Below are positions 1 to 7,723 of a stretch of DNA of 9,328 bases, piece after piece. Made by a program: the position numbers and the translations under genes. The stretch comes from Myxococcales bacterium. GTDB taxonomy: Bacteria; Myxococcota_A; Polyangia; Fen-1088. Location: NCBI GenBank assembly GCA_003170035.1, contig PMZX01000392.1:1-9328 (forward strand), given 5' to 3'. Every line of letters starts with the position of its first letter. The stretch's first letter is position 1. The notes beneath the pieces were generated by a model. That model was not told where the DNA came from. It was given only the letters and a program-made list of their open reading frames with translations, and searched no databases.

Positions 1-47
1 TGCAACGCCTTCATAGCAGCATCTGGCAGATCGACCGTGACCGTCAT
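1..47 (-). CDS. N-terminal fragment of a small antitoxin-like (possibly UPF0175 or ribbon-helix-helix) protein
   Basis: Only the first 15 codons are inside the window, reading MTVTVDLPDAAMKAL on the minus strand from an ATG at 47 down to 45. An AGAGGGG Shine-Dalgarno-like stretch (complement of about 50-56) lies just upstream of the ATG, which supports this start. A short beta strand of alternating T and V followed by L-P-D and a helix is a common opening for UPF0175 proteins and for ribbon-helix-helix antitoxins, both of which are DNA-binding partners of small toxins. That assignment is inference from 15 residues; the existence of the start and its RBS is seen directly. The gene is divergent from the restriction operon and shares its upstream region. 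Confidence 0.42.
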   Translation of the reverse strand, partial: MTVTVDLPDAAMKAL

Positions 48-315
48 GGCCCCTCTTGCCTTCTAGTATGCACCAGAGCGGAGAGCGTGGCGACAGCGCT
101 AGCGCAAGGGTGTGTCATGCCGGTGGTCGGCCGTCCGGGCCGGGTCGGTCGGGGGCAATGTCGATTGTGCGGACGCCGTCTGCGCAATTGTTGCACCGTG
201 CGCGGGGGCCAGGGAACGATAGGTTCGCGAAAATTTCCCAGACACTGTCTGGGGAATCGAGAAGCCCCACGCACGCCGGCGGTTTGCCAGGCTGGCCGCG
301 GTGGGTTGGGGTACG
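48..315. other. Divergent intergenic region upstream of hsdM
   Basis: This 268-bp gap separates the leftward gene from hsdM. I see no convincing coding region, tRNA or terminator. A clear sigma-70 promoter is not visible: the best pair I can find toward hsdM is TTGCAC (191-196) with AACGAT (215-220), 18 bp apart, and each matches consensus at only three of six positions. Toward the leftward gene, CATACT (complement of 65-70) is a possible -10 without a good -35. The two structured elements, at 237-253 and 309-326, are listed separately. An AT-rich run, GAAAATTT (229-236), lies directly before the first palindrome. A 10-bp palindrome GCGCTAGCGC at 96-105 is also present, but may be chance in GC-rich DNA. 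Confidence 0.6.
237..253. promoter_or_regulatory. Perfect 8+8 bp palindrome, candidate operator for the R-M operon
   Basis: The sequence CCCAGACACTGTCTGGG has two 8-base arms (237-244 and 246-253) around a single central C. Flanking TT and GAA extend the symmetry if one G is skipped. It lies 62 bp before the preferred hsdM start, in the only sizeable non-coding gap. Compact palindromes with a one-base centre are typical of sites bound by dimeric repressors, and R-M and HipB-type systems are often controlled this way. No regulator gene is present in the window, so the binding protein is unknown. There is no T-run, so a terminator is unlikely. Confidence 0.45.
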
Positions 316-326
316 ATGGCGTACCC
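309..326 (+). promoter_or_regulatory. Hairpin enclosing the hsdM start codon
   Basis: GGGTACGATGGCGTACCC forms seven perfect base pairs (309-315 with 320-326) closing a four-base ATGG loop. The loop contains the ATG at 316 that I prefer as the hsdM start. In mRNA this would present the start codon in a loop, but it would tie up the upstream G-rich stretch that is the only possible ribosome-binding sequence. It could lower or regulate translation of the methylase. If translation instead starts at ATG 331, the hairpin lies directly upstream of that codon. The structure is seen directly; a regulatory role is inference. Confidence 0.4.
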
Positions 327-2454
327 TTCCATGTCACCCGAGACGCACGCTCAACTTGCCAACTTCATCTGGGGGATCTGCAACCTGCTGCGCGGGCCGT
401 ACAAGCGCAACGAGTACCGCAAGGTCATCCTGCCGCTCACGGTGCTGCGCCGGTTCGACTGCTTGCTGGCGCCCACCAAGGCCAAGGTTCTGGCCGAGCA
501 CGCGAAGATCAAGACCAAGCCCGAGACCGTCGTGCGCAGCCTCTTGCAGAAGATCACCGGCCGCCCGTTCTACAACCTGTCAAAGCTCGACCTTGGCAAG
601 CTGCTTGACGATCCCGACCAGCTCGCGCCCAACCTGAACGCATATATCAACGGCTTCTCGCCCAACGTGCGCGACATCATGGATCGTTTCGCCTTCGACC
701 AGCAGGTCGCGCGCATGGCCGAGAAGAACCTGCTCTTCGAGGTGGTCAAGGCCTTCGCCGCGGTCGACCTGGGGACCGAGCGGGTCGACAACACCCAAAT
801 GGGCTACGTCTTCGAGGAATTGATCCGCATCGGGGCCGAGCAAGCGAACGAAGAGGCCGGCGAGCATTTCACCCCGCGCGAGGTGATCAAGCTGATGGTG
901 AACCTGCTGCTCGATCCGGAGAAGGATCTGGGCAAAAGCCACGTGGTCAAGACCATCTACGACCCGGCCTGCGGCACCGGCGGCATGCTTTCGGTGTCGG
1001 AGCGCTACATTCGCGAACTCAACGCCGACGCCGACCCGCACCTCTTTGGCCAGGACTGGAACGACGAAGCCTGGGCCGTGTGCAAGTCCGACATGCTGAT
1101 CAAGGGTGAAGACGCCGACAATATCTGCCGCGGCGACACCTTCACCCAGGACGGCTTCGATCGCGACGACAAAGGCAAGAAGATCACCTTCGACTACATG
1201 CTGGCCAATCCGCCCTTTGGCGTGGAGTGGAAGCAGCAAGCGAAAAAGATCACGGAGGAGGCCGAGAAGCTGGGCTACGACGGCCGCTTCGGCGCCGGCC
1301 TGCCGCGCATCAACGACGGCTCGCTGCTTTTCTTGCAGCACATGCTCTCGAAAATCCGCGCGCCCAAGGACGGCGGCAGCCGCATCGGCATCGTGTTCAA
1401 CGGGTCGCCGCTCTTCACCGGCGACGCCGGCAGCGGCGAAAGCAACATCCGCCAGTGGATCATCGAGAACGACTGGCTGGAAGCCGTGGTCGCGCTGCCC
1501 GACCAGCTTTTCTACAACACCGGCATTTCCACCTATCTGTGGATCCTGTCGAACCGCAAAGAGCCGCGCCGCAAGGGGAAAATCCAGCTCGTGGACGCCC
1601 GGCGCTTCTTCGTCAAGATGCCCAAGAGCCTGGGCAACAAGCGCAACAAGATCGGTGATCCCAACGATCGCCCGAGCGAGCCCGACCACATCCACGACAT
1701 CACCACCATCTTCGGCAACTTCAAAAACGGTGAAACGCGCACCTTCGTCGAGGAAGATCCCATCACCGGGCAGGAGGTCAAGCGCAAGCGGGTGGTCAGC
1801 AAGGTTTTCGACAACAAAGACTTTGGCTTCTACAAGATCACGGTCGAACGCCCCCTGCGTCTCAACTTCCAGGCCAGCAAAGAGCGGATCGGCCGCCTGG
1901 AAGCCGAGAGCGGCTTTGCCGCCCTGGCCACCAGCACCAAGAAGCACGAGAAAGCTCGCCTGGAAGAGATCGCCACCGGCAAGGCGCGACAAGCGGAGAT
2001 TCACAAGCTGCTAGGCGGCTTCGCGAAACAGAGGGGCGACAAGTCGTACAAGGACCGGGAAGCTTTCCTCGCCGACCTGCGCGAAGTCGAAGTCAAGCTG
2101 GGCGTGGCACTTGCGGCGCCAGAGCGCAAGGCCGTGCTCTCTGCCCTTGCCGAGCGCGACGACAGCGCCGAGATCTGCCGCGACCGGGAAGGCAACCCCG
2201 AGCCCGACCCCGAGCTGCGCGACACCGAAAGCGTGCCACTGAAGGAAAGCATCGCGACCTACTTCAAGCGCGAGGTCCTGCCCCACGTTCCCGACGCCTG
2301 GATCGACGAGAGCAAGACCAAGATCGGCTACGAGATCCCCCTCAACCGCCACTTCTACGAGTACGAGCCGCCCAGGCCCCTGGAGGTCATCGAGGCCGAC
2401 ATCAAGACGCTCGAAGGCGAGATCGTGAAGCTGCTCGCCGAGGTGACCGCGTGA
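316..2454 (+). CDS. hsdM: Type I restriction-modification DNA methyltransferase subunit HsdM (N6-adenine)
   Basis: This is the modification subunit of a type I R-M enzyme. It transfers methyl from SAM to N6 of adenine at sites chosen by HsdS, and is also part of the restriction complex with HsdR. An HsdM N-terminal helical domain covers about residues 10-150 (FIWGICNLLRGPYKRNEYRK region). GEHFTPREV follows at 182-190, the SAM-binding motif DPACGTGGM at 216-224 and the catalytic NPPF at 298-301. At 712 residues it is much longer than EcoKI HsdM (529). The extra C-terminal part, beyond about 500, contains GFYKITVERPLRLNFQ and a charged helical tail, as in the large HsdM subfamily. The start is uncertain: ATG 316 is used here, with GTG 301 and ATG 331 as in-frame alternatives and no good Shine-Dalgarno for any. 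The stop overlaps the hsdS start by 4 bp. Confidence 0.96.
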   Translation: MAYPSMSPETHAQLANFIWGICNLLRGPYKRNEYRKVILPLTVLRRFDCLLAPTKAKVLAEHAKIKTKPETVVRSLLQKITGRPFYNLSKLDLGKLLDDPDQLAPNLNAYINGFSPNVRDIMDRFAFDQQVARMAEKNLLFEVVKAFAAVDLGTERVDNTQMGYVFEELIRIGAEQANEEAGEHFTPREVIKLMVNLLLDPEKDLGKSHVVKTIYDPACGTGGMLSVSERYIRELNADADPHLFGQDWNDEAWAVCKSDMLIKGEDADNICRGDTFTQDGFDRDDKGKKITFDYMLANPPFGVEWKQQAKKITEEAEKLGYDGRFGAGLPRINDGSLLFLQHMLSKIRAPKDGGSRIGIVFNGSPLFTGDAGSGESNIRQWIIENDWLEAVVALPDQLFYNTGISTYLWILSNRKEPRRKGKIQLVDARRFFVKMPKSLGNKRNKIGDPNDRPSEPDHIHDITTIFGNFKNGETRTFVEEDPITGQEVKRKRVVSKVFDNKDFGFYKITVERPLRLNFQASKERIGRLEAESGFAALATSTKKHEKARLEEIATGKARQAEIHKLLGGFAKQRGDKSYKDREAFLADLREVEVKLGVALAAPERKAVLSALAERDDSAEICRDREGNPEPDPELRDTESVPLKESIATYFKREVLPHVPDAWIDESKTKIGYEIPLNRHFYEYEPPRPLEVIEADIKTLEGEIVKLLAEVTA
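2440..2445 (+). promoter_or_regulatory. Shine-Dalgarno of hsdS inside the end of hsdM
   Basis: GAGGTG lies five bases before the GTG at 2451, within the last codons of hsdM. Together with the GTGA overlap (2451-2454), it decides for GTG as the hsdS start and indicates translational coupling, which would keep the HsdM to HsdS ratio tied. Confidence 0.6.
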
Positions 2455-3719
2455 AACTGCCCGAGTACCCAAAGTACAAGCCGAGCGGTGTGGAATGGCT
2501 TGGGGAGGTGCCGGAGGAGTGGGATCGTTGCAGGTTCTCCCGCGAGGTGATGATCGCGGAGGGTCAGGTCGATCCCGAGAAAGCCCCGTTTGCGTCGATG
2601 ATACTCATCGGGCCGGAGCACGTCGAATCTCGGACTGGTCGGCTGCTCGAAACATCGAGTGCGGCTGAACAGACGGCGGAGAGCGGCAAGTACTTCTGTC
2701 ACAAGGGCAACGTCGTCTACTCCAAGATTCGACCCGCTCTCCGAAAGGTCACACTCGCGCCCGAAGACTGCCTGTGCAGCGCTGACATGTATCCGCTTCA
2801 ACCGGGCAGGCGGTTTCGTAGCAAGTACCTGTTCTGGTTGCTGCTGTCTGAAGGCTTTTCCGCATGGTCCGTGTTGGAAGCAGATCGGGTCGCGATGCCC
2901 AAGATCAATCGCGACACCTTGAATAGTCTGCAAATGCCGGTTCCATCTCTTTCCGAGCAGGATGCGGTCACCGACTTCTTGGATCGGGAGACGGGGAAGA
3001 TCGACACGCTGGTGGCGAAGAAGAGGACGCTTGTCGAGCGGCTGAAGGAGAAGCGCACGGCGCTCATCTCGCGCACGGTGACCCGCGGCCTCCCGCCCGA
3101 CGCCGCCCGCGCCGCCGGCCTCGACCCCCACCCCAAACTCAAACCCTCCGGCATCGACTGGCTCGGCGACATACCAGCGCATTGGGAAGTCGTGCGCATC
3201 GGCAAACGGATCGTGCTTCAGCGAGGCGTCGACATCACGAAGGATGAGCAAAATGAGGGCGCTGTTCCCGTTGTTTCATCCGGTGGTATCGCTTCCTTTC
3301 ACGACCGCTTCCTGGCTCGTGGCCCCGGCGTCGTTGTTGGCAGAAAGGGAACCGCTGGCGCCGTCTACTACATCGAAGAGGACTTCTGGCCACACGACAC
3401 AACTCTTTGGGTGAAGGAGTTCTTTGGTAACCATCCTCGGTACGTCTATTACAAACTTCTGAGCATGGACTTGGCTAGCTTCGACACTGGTTCAGCAAAC
3501 CCAACCGTGAACCGCAATCTGGTTCATCCTGTCCTGGTTTCCTGGCCGCCCAAAGCCGAACAGCGGTTCATCGCTGATTTTCTCGATCGGGAGATTGCGA
3601 AGATGGATCGAATGATCGCTGTAGTCGAATCGGCTACTGATCGATTGTCGGAGTATCGAACCGCTCTCATCACGGCCGCCGTGACGGGTAAGATCGACGT
3701 CAGAGGGGTGCGGTCATGA
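2451..3719 (+). CDS. hsdS: Type I restriction-modification specificity subunit HsdS
   Basis: This subunit recognises the split target site and holds two HsdM and two HsdR copies in place. The 422 residues show the expected pseudo-dyad. TRD1 (about 1-165) opens with YKPSGVEWLGEVPEEW. A first conserved helical segment follows (about 168-215: QDAVTDFLDRETGKID, then KEKRTALISRTV). TRD2 (about 228-365) opens with a near copy, LKPSGIDWLGDIPAHW, and has the typical GVVVGRKGTAGAVYY stretch near 293-307. A second conserved segment (about 370-418: FIADFLDREIAKMDRM, then EYRTALITAAVTGKI) closes the protein. It is full length with no frameshift. The target sequence cannot be predicted from the protein alone. 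A 60-base stretch of the conserved linker (3061-3120) is 51/60 GC by hand count, whereas 3421-3480 in TRD2 is 27/60, which fits recombinational exchange of TRDs. It overlaps the FRG gene by 4 bp. Confidence 0.95.
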   Translation: MKLPEYPKYKPSGVEWLGEVPEEWDRCRFSREVMIAEGQVDPEKAPFASMILIGPEHVESRTGRLLETSSAAEQTAESGKYFCHKGNVVYSKIRPALRKVTLAPEDCLCSADMYPLQPGRRFRSKYLFWLLLSEGFSAWSVLEADRVAMPKINRDTLNSLQMPVPSLSEQDAVTDFLDRETGKIDTLVAKKRTLVERLKEKRTALISRTVTRGLPPDAARAAGLDPHPKLKPSGIDWLGDIPAHWEVVRIGKRIVLQRGVDITKDEQNEGAVPVVSSGGIASFHDRFLARGPGVVVGRKGTAGAVYYIEEDFWPHDTTLWVKEFFGNHPRYVYYKLLSMDLASFDTGSANPTVNRNLVHPVLVSWPPKAEQRFIADFLDREIAKMDRMIAVVESATDRLSEYRTALITAAVTGKIDVRGVRS

Positions 3720-4594
3720 CCGACGCCCTTGAGGTTGGCAGCCTTGAGGACTACCTGAAGCTCGTGCGCGAGCAATTGCCGCCTGGTCGAAGGTATTTTC
3801 GAGGGCAAACCAAACGTGCTTCCGCAGGTTACTTCCTCAAGCCATCGATCGGTCGACACAGCCATCCACGGCTGACCGATTTCCAGCAGCGATCGGCCCT
3901 TGAACGCGAGGTCCTAGAGGTTTTCAGCAACCATCTCATTAGCCACGTTCAACACCTTCCTCGCAATAAGTGGGAGGCGCTCGCCATCGCCCAGCATCAC
4001 GGTCTCCCAACTCGCTTCATGGATTGGACCACCAACCCACTCGTGGCGCTCTACTTTGCTGTGAGAGAGACAAAAACCAACAAGAGGGGCGCTCGTCTCA
4101 GCAGTGCGGTCTACGTCCTCACGAGCGATCCGAAGACCTACGCAGATCTCATTCGCCAGCCGGAAGTGAAGCCAACGCGGGACCTGCAAACAGTCATCCC
4201 CGGCCACTACAGCGGCGATGCGGCGCCGGTCGAAGCCAAGATCGATCCAACTGGTGGCTACGATCTCCCTGACTGGAACCCTACCGCGGCCCTCGAAGCG
4301 GCATTGGATGTGAGGGTCGAACCGTTCGACATCAGCGAGAACATCATCTATCACCCTCCGCATGTATCCCCTCGGATGCGAGCACAAGACAGCGTACTTC
4401 TCGCTTGCTACCGACCACTTGAGGCTCTGGAAGAACACGAGTACCTAGAGATTGTTGTTCGGCCCCGGGCTCACGATGACATTCGACGCCGACTCGACCA
4501 GTACGGCGTATTCGACAAGCAGCTATTTCCGGACCTTGATGGAATAGCCAAGTGGCTTCGCTATCGCGTGTTCGAGTGCAACGAGGAGCCATGA
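3716..4594 (+). CDS. FRG-domain protein encoded within the hsd operon
   Basis: A 292-residue protein with the FRG domain (Pfam FRG), named for a conserved Phe-Arg-Gly. YFRGQ is at residues 27-31, followed by the second family hallmark AIAQHHGLPTRFMDWTT (90-106) leading into NPLVALYFAV. SPRMRAQDS (218-226) and a closing LFPDLDGIAKWL (270-281) complete the pattern. No signal peptide or membrane segment is visible, so it is probably cytoplasmic. The biochemical activity of FRG proteins is not something I can state; they are often found as accessory genes near type I R-M and other defence genes. The ATGA overlap with hsdS and an AGAGGGG ribosome-binding site at 3702-3708 support this start and coupled expression. 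A sampled 60 bases (4021-4080) are 31/60 GC, against 39/60 in an hsdR sample (6301-6360), consistent with a separate origin. Its placement suggests a role tied to the R-M complex, perhaps an added effector; that is inference. Confidence 0.88.
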   Translation: MTDALEVGSLEDYLKLVREQLPPGRRYFRGQTKRASAGYFLKPSIGRHSHPRLTDFQQRSALEREVLEVFSNHLISHVQHLPRNKWEALAIAQHHGLPTRFMDWTTNPLVALYFAVRETKTNKRGARLSSAVYVLTSDPKTYADLIRQPEVKPTRDLQTVIPGHYSGDAAPVEAKIDPTGGYDLPDWNPTAALEAALDVRVEPFDISENIIYHPPHVSPRMRAQDSVLLACYRPLEALEEHEYLEIVVRPRAHDDIRRRLDQYGVFDKQLFPDLDGIAKWLRYRVFECNEEP

Positions 4595-4597
4595 ACC

Positions 4598-4603
4598 GGA
4601 GGA
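4598..4603 (+). promoter_or_regulatory. Strong Shine-Dalgarno of hsdR
   Basis: GGAGGA lies four bases before the ATG at 4608, in the 13-bp gap after the FRG stop codon. It is the best ribosome-binding site in the operon and sets the hsdR start. HsdR is therefore translated independently rather than by stop-start overlap like the three genes before it. Confidence 0.65.
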
Positions 4604-4607
4604 GAGC

Positions 4608-7600
4608 ATGACCGGCCAAACCAACGAACGCGCCTTCGAGTCGCGGGTAGAAGAGGTGCTCGGCGATGGCGGCTGGCGGCGCGGTGACCTCGCCGAGTGG
4701 GACGTCGACCGCGCGCTCTTTCCCGCGCGGGTCTGCGGCTTCTTGCAGGACACGCAGCCGAAACTGTGGGCCGAGCTGCGCGCGCTACACGCGGGCGCGC
4801 TGGAAGGCCTGGTGGTCGGTGCTCTGGTCAAGGAGCTGGATCTCAAGGGCACGCTGCACGTCTTGCGCCATGGGTTCAAGTTCTACGGCAAGACCTTCAG
4901 GCTGGCCTATTTCAAACCCGCGCACGGGCTCAACCAAGAGGTGCTGGCGCTGTACGCGCAGAACCGGTTGACGGTCACGCGCCAGGTGCCCTGCCATCCA
5001 GGCAAGGACCACACCATCGACATGCTGTTCTCGCTGAACGGCCTGCCCGTCGCGACCTGCGAGCTGAAGAATCCCGGCACGGGCCAGAATTGGAAGAGCG
5101 CGGTTTGGCAGTACCAGAACACGCGCGATCCGCGCGCGCCCCTGTTCGCGTTCAAGAGCCGGGCCGTGGTTCACTTTGCCGCGGATCCGGACGAGGTCCA
5201 CATGGTGACCCGCCTGGCCGGCGAGTCCACGCGCTTTCTGCCCTTCAACCGCGGCAGCCATCCCGGCGAGGTGAAATGCGGGTATGGCAACCCGCAGCAC
5301 CCGTCCGGCTATCGCACGAGCTACTTCTGGGAAGAGGTGCTCGACCGCGACAGCTTCCTCGACATCCTTGGCCACCTCATGTTCGTCGAGAAGAAAGAGC
5401 AGAAGGTTCCGGACGGCAAGGGCGGCCATCGCATGGAGGTCAAGGAGTCGCTGATCTTTCCGCGCTTTCACCAGCTAGATGCGGTTCGCAAGCTGGTGGC
5501 GGCCGCGCGCGACGAAGGCCAGGGGCGCAACTACCTGATTCAGCATTCGGCCGGCAGTGGCAAGACCAACAGCATCTCGTGGCTGTCGCACCGCCTGGCC
5601 AGCCTGCACGACGCGAACGACCGCAAGGTCTTCGATTGCGTCGTGGTCATCACGGATCGCCGAGTGCTCGACCAGCAGTTGCAGGACGCGATCTACCAGA
5701 TCGAACACGCGCAGGGCGTGGTCAAGGCCATCGACCAGGACTCGAAGCAACTGGCCGCCGCGATGATCGACGGCACCAAGATCGTGATCACGACCTTGCA
5801 GAAGTTCCCCTTCGTGATGCGTGGCCTGCTGGCCGCGGCCGGCGCCGAAACGCAAGACAAGGCCACGGACGAGCAGAAGCAGCAGGCCAAGCAGTGGGAA
5901 GCTGCGATCGCGGCGCGCAAGTACGCCGTCGTGGTGGACGAGGCGCATTCCAGCCAAGCCGGCGAAACCCGGCGTGAGTTGAAGGCCATTCTGGGCACGG
6001 CCGCGGCGGACAGCGAAGAGGGCGATCCCGATTGGGAGGATCAGCTCAACCTGGTGATGGCGTCGCGCGGGCAGCGGCCGAACTTGAGCTTCTTCGCGTT
6101 CACGGCCACGCCCAAGGGCAAGACACTGGAGCTATTCGGACGGCTCGGGCCGAGCGGCAAGCCTGAGGCGTTCCACCTGTACAGCATGCGCCAGGCGATC
6201 GAGGAGGGGTTCATCCTCGACGTGCTGACCAACTACACGACCTACGCCACCTACTACCGGCTGCTCAAGGCGGCGGCAGACGATCCCAGCCTGCCCAAGC
6301 GCAAGGCGGCGCGGGCGCTGGCCAAGTTCATGAGCCTGCACCCGCACAACATCGAACAGAAGACCGAGGTGATTGTCGAGCATTTCAGGGGCAACGTGCG
6401 CCACCGGCTGGGCGGCAGGGCCAAGGCCATGGTGGTCACCTCGTCGCGCTTGCACGCGGTTCGCTACAAGCTGGCCTTCGAGCGCTACATCGCGGAGCAC
6501 GGCTACACCGACGTGCATCCGTTGGTCGCATTCAGCGGCACGGTCAAGGATCCAGAGACCGAGATCGAATACACCGAGCCGGGCATGAACCTGGACGTGG
6601 TGAACGGCAAGCCGATCAGCGAGGCGCGGCTGCCCGAGCGCTTCGATTCGTCCGACTACCAGGTGCTGCTGGTGGCGAACAAGTACCAGACCGGCTTCGA
6701 CCAGCCGCTGCTGCACACGATGTACGTCGACAAGCGGCTCGATGGCGTGCAGGCGGTGCAGACCCTGTCGCGCCTGAACCGGATGATCCCCGGCAAGGAC
6801 GCGCCCTTCGTACTCGATTTCGTCAACCACGCTGACGACATCTTCCGCGCGTTCAAGCCGTTCTACGACAAGACCGAGTTGGCCGAGGTTTCGGACCCGT
6901 CCAAGCTGGAGACGCTGAAACACGAACTCGACCAAGCGCAGGTCTATCACTGGAGCGAGGTCGAGGCGTTAGCGCAGATCTACTACAAGCCGGTCGACCG
7001 CCAGGGGCCGGCCGACCACGCGCACATGCAGCGCCACCTGCAGCCCGCGGTCGACAGGTTCAACGCCATCGAAGAGCAGGAGAAGCGCGAGGAGTTCCGC
7101 GACAAGCTTTCGGGCTACGTGAAGGTCTATGCGTTCCTGAGTCAGATCATCCCCTACGCCGATCCCGACTTGGAAATGCTCTACAGCTACGGCCGCTACC
7201 TTCTGCCCCACCTGCCCATCGATCATGACACCACCGTCATCAAGGTGGGCGACGAGGTGGCACTGCAATACTACCGCCTGGAGCGGATCTTCTCGGGTGC
7301 GATCAATTTGGGAGAGGGCAAGGCCGAGTACGTGAAGAGCCCGACCGAGGTCGGCACGGGCAAAGCCAAGGACGAGAAGGCGCCCCTCTCGGAGATCATC
7401 CGCGTGCTGAACGAACGCTTTGGCACGAACCTCGGCGAGGAGGATCGTCTCTTCTTCCAGCAGATCAAGGAGAAGGCCATCAAGGACGAGCAGATCGTCC
7501 GCACCGCGATGGCCAACCCGCTCGACAAGTTCGAGCTGGGCATCCGCAAGCTCGTCGAGGAGCTGATGATCGAGCGCATGGGCCAGAACGACAAGATCGT

Positions 7601-7700
7601 CACCCGCTACATGGACGACCGCGAATTCCAGGGCTCAGCGTTCCCGATCTTGGCGAGGGAGATCTTCGAGGCGATCCGAGGGGGAAGGGTGCAGCCGTGA
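4608..7700 (+). CDS. hsdR: Type I restriction endonuclease subunit HsdR (ATP-dependent translocase and nuclease)
   Basis: This is the motor and nuclease of the type I complex. It pulls DNA past the bound enzyme using ATP and cuts unmodified DNA at a distance. The 1030 residues contain, in order: a PD-(D/E)xK nuclease domain with D138 and E152-L-K154, followed by the QYQ region; the Walker A motif AGSGKT (315-320); a DEAH box at 444-447; TATP at 499-502 (helicase motif III); QTGFDQP at 694-700 (motif V); and QTLSRLNR at 718-725 (motif VI arginines 722 and 725). A helical C-terminal region, from about 750 on, would contact HsdM/HsdS. All key residues are present and length is normal, so it should be active. 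It follows the FRG gene after 13 bp and precedes the HipA-like gene by 23 bp. Confidence 0.97.
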   Translation: MTGQTNERAFESRVEEVLGDGGWRRGDLAEWDVDRALFPARVCGFLQDTQPKLWAELRALHAGALEGLVVGALVKELDLKGTLHVLRHGFKFYGKTFRLAYFKPAHGLNQEVLALYAQNRLTVTRQVPCHPGKDHTIDMLFSLNGLPVATCELKNPGTGQNWKSAVWQYQNTRDPRAPLFAFKSRAVVHFAADPDEVHMVTRLAGESTRFLPFNRGSHPGEVKCGYGNPQHPSGYRTSYFWEEVLDRDSFLDILGHLMFVEKKEQKVPDGKGGHRMEVKESLIFPRFHQLDAVRKLVAAARDEGQGRNYLIQHSAGSGKTNSISWLSHRLASLHDANDRKVFDCVVVITDRRVLDQQLQDAIYQIEHAQGVVKAIDQDSKQLAAAMIDGTKIVITTLQKFPFVMRGLLAAAGAETQDKATDEQKQQAKQWEAAIAARKYAVVVDEAHSSQAGETRRELKAILGTAAADSEEGDPDWEDQLNLVMASRGQRPNLSFFAFTATPKGKTLELFGRLGPSGKPEAFHLYSMRQAIEEGFILDVLTNYTTYATYYRLLKAAADDPSLPKRKAARALAKFMSLHPHNIEQKTEVIVEHFRGNVRHRLGGRAKAMVVTSSRLHAVRYKLAFERYIAEHGYTDVHPLVAFSGTVKDPETEIEYTEPGMNLDVVNGKPISEARLPERFDSSDYQVLLVANKYQTGFDQPLLHTMYVDKRLDGVQAVQTLSRLNRMIPGKDAPFVLDFVNHADDIFRAFKPFYDKTELAEVSDPSKLETLKHELDQAQVYHWSEVEALAQIYYKPVDRQGPADHAHMQRHLQPAVDRFNAIEEQEKREEFRDKLSGYVKVYAFLSQIIPYADPDLEMLYSYGRYLLPHLPIDHDTTVIKVGDEVALQYYRLERIFSGAINLGEGKAEYVKSPTEVGTGKAKDEKAPLSEIIRVLNERFGTNLGEEDRLFFQQIKEKAIKDEQIVRTAMANPLDKFELGIRKLVEELMIERMGQNDKIVTRYMDDREFQGSAFPILAREIFEAIRGGRVQP

Positions 7701-7723
7701 GCTTGCGATAGGATGCGATCCGA

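Noticed and set aside
96..105. 10-bp palindrome GCGCTAGCGC
   Set aside because: It is short and made mostly of GC repeats, so it is likely by chance in this base composition, and it is not placed near a recognisable promoter.
191..220. Possible sigma-70 promoter TTGCAC with AACGAT
   Set aside because: Both boxes match consensus at only three of six positions, too weak to list as a promoter.
56..637. Plus-strand open frame of 193 codons running through the intergenic gap into hsdM
   Set aside because: It overlaps hsdM by more than 300 bases in another frame, and its R/S/P-rich translation looks like out-of-frame reading of GC-rich DNA.
580..2004. Long minus-strand open frame (474 codons) opposite hsdM
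   Set aside because: It lies wholly antisense to a gene with clear HsdM motifs. Its translation is a low-complexity run of L, V, A, D and G typical of the shadow of a GC-rich gene.
2355..3251. Minus-strand open frame of 298 codons opposite the hsdM-hsdS junction
   Set aside because: It is antisense across two well-supported genes, has no recognisable motif and no matching operon context.
4697..5977. Plus-strand open frame of 426 codons within hsdR
   Set aside because: It is an R/G/A-rich alternative frame of hsdR, whose own frame carries the nuclease and helicase motifs.
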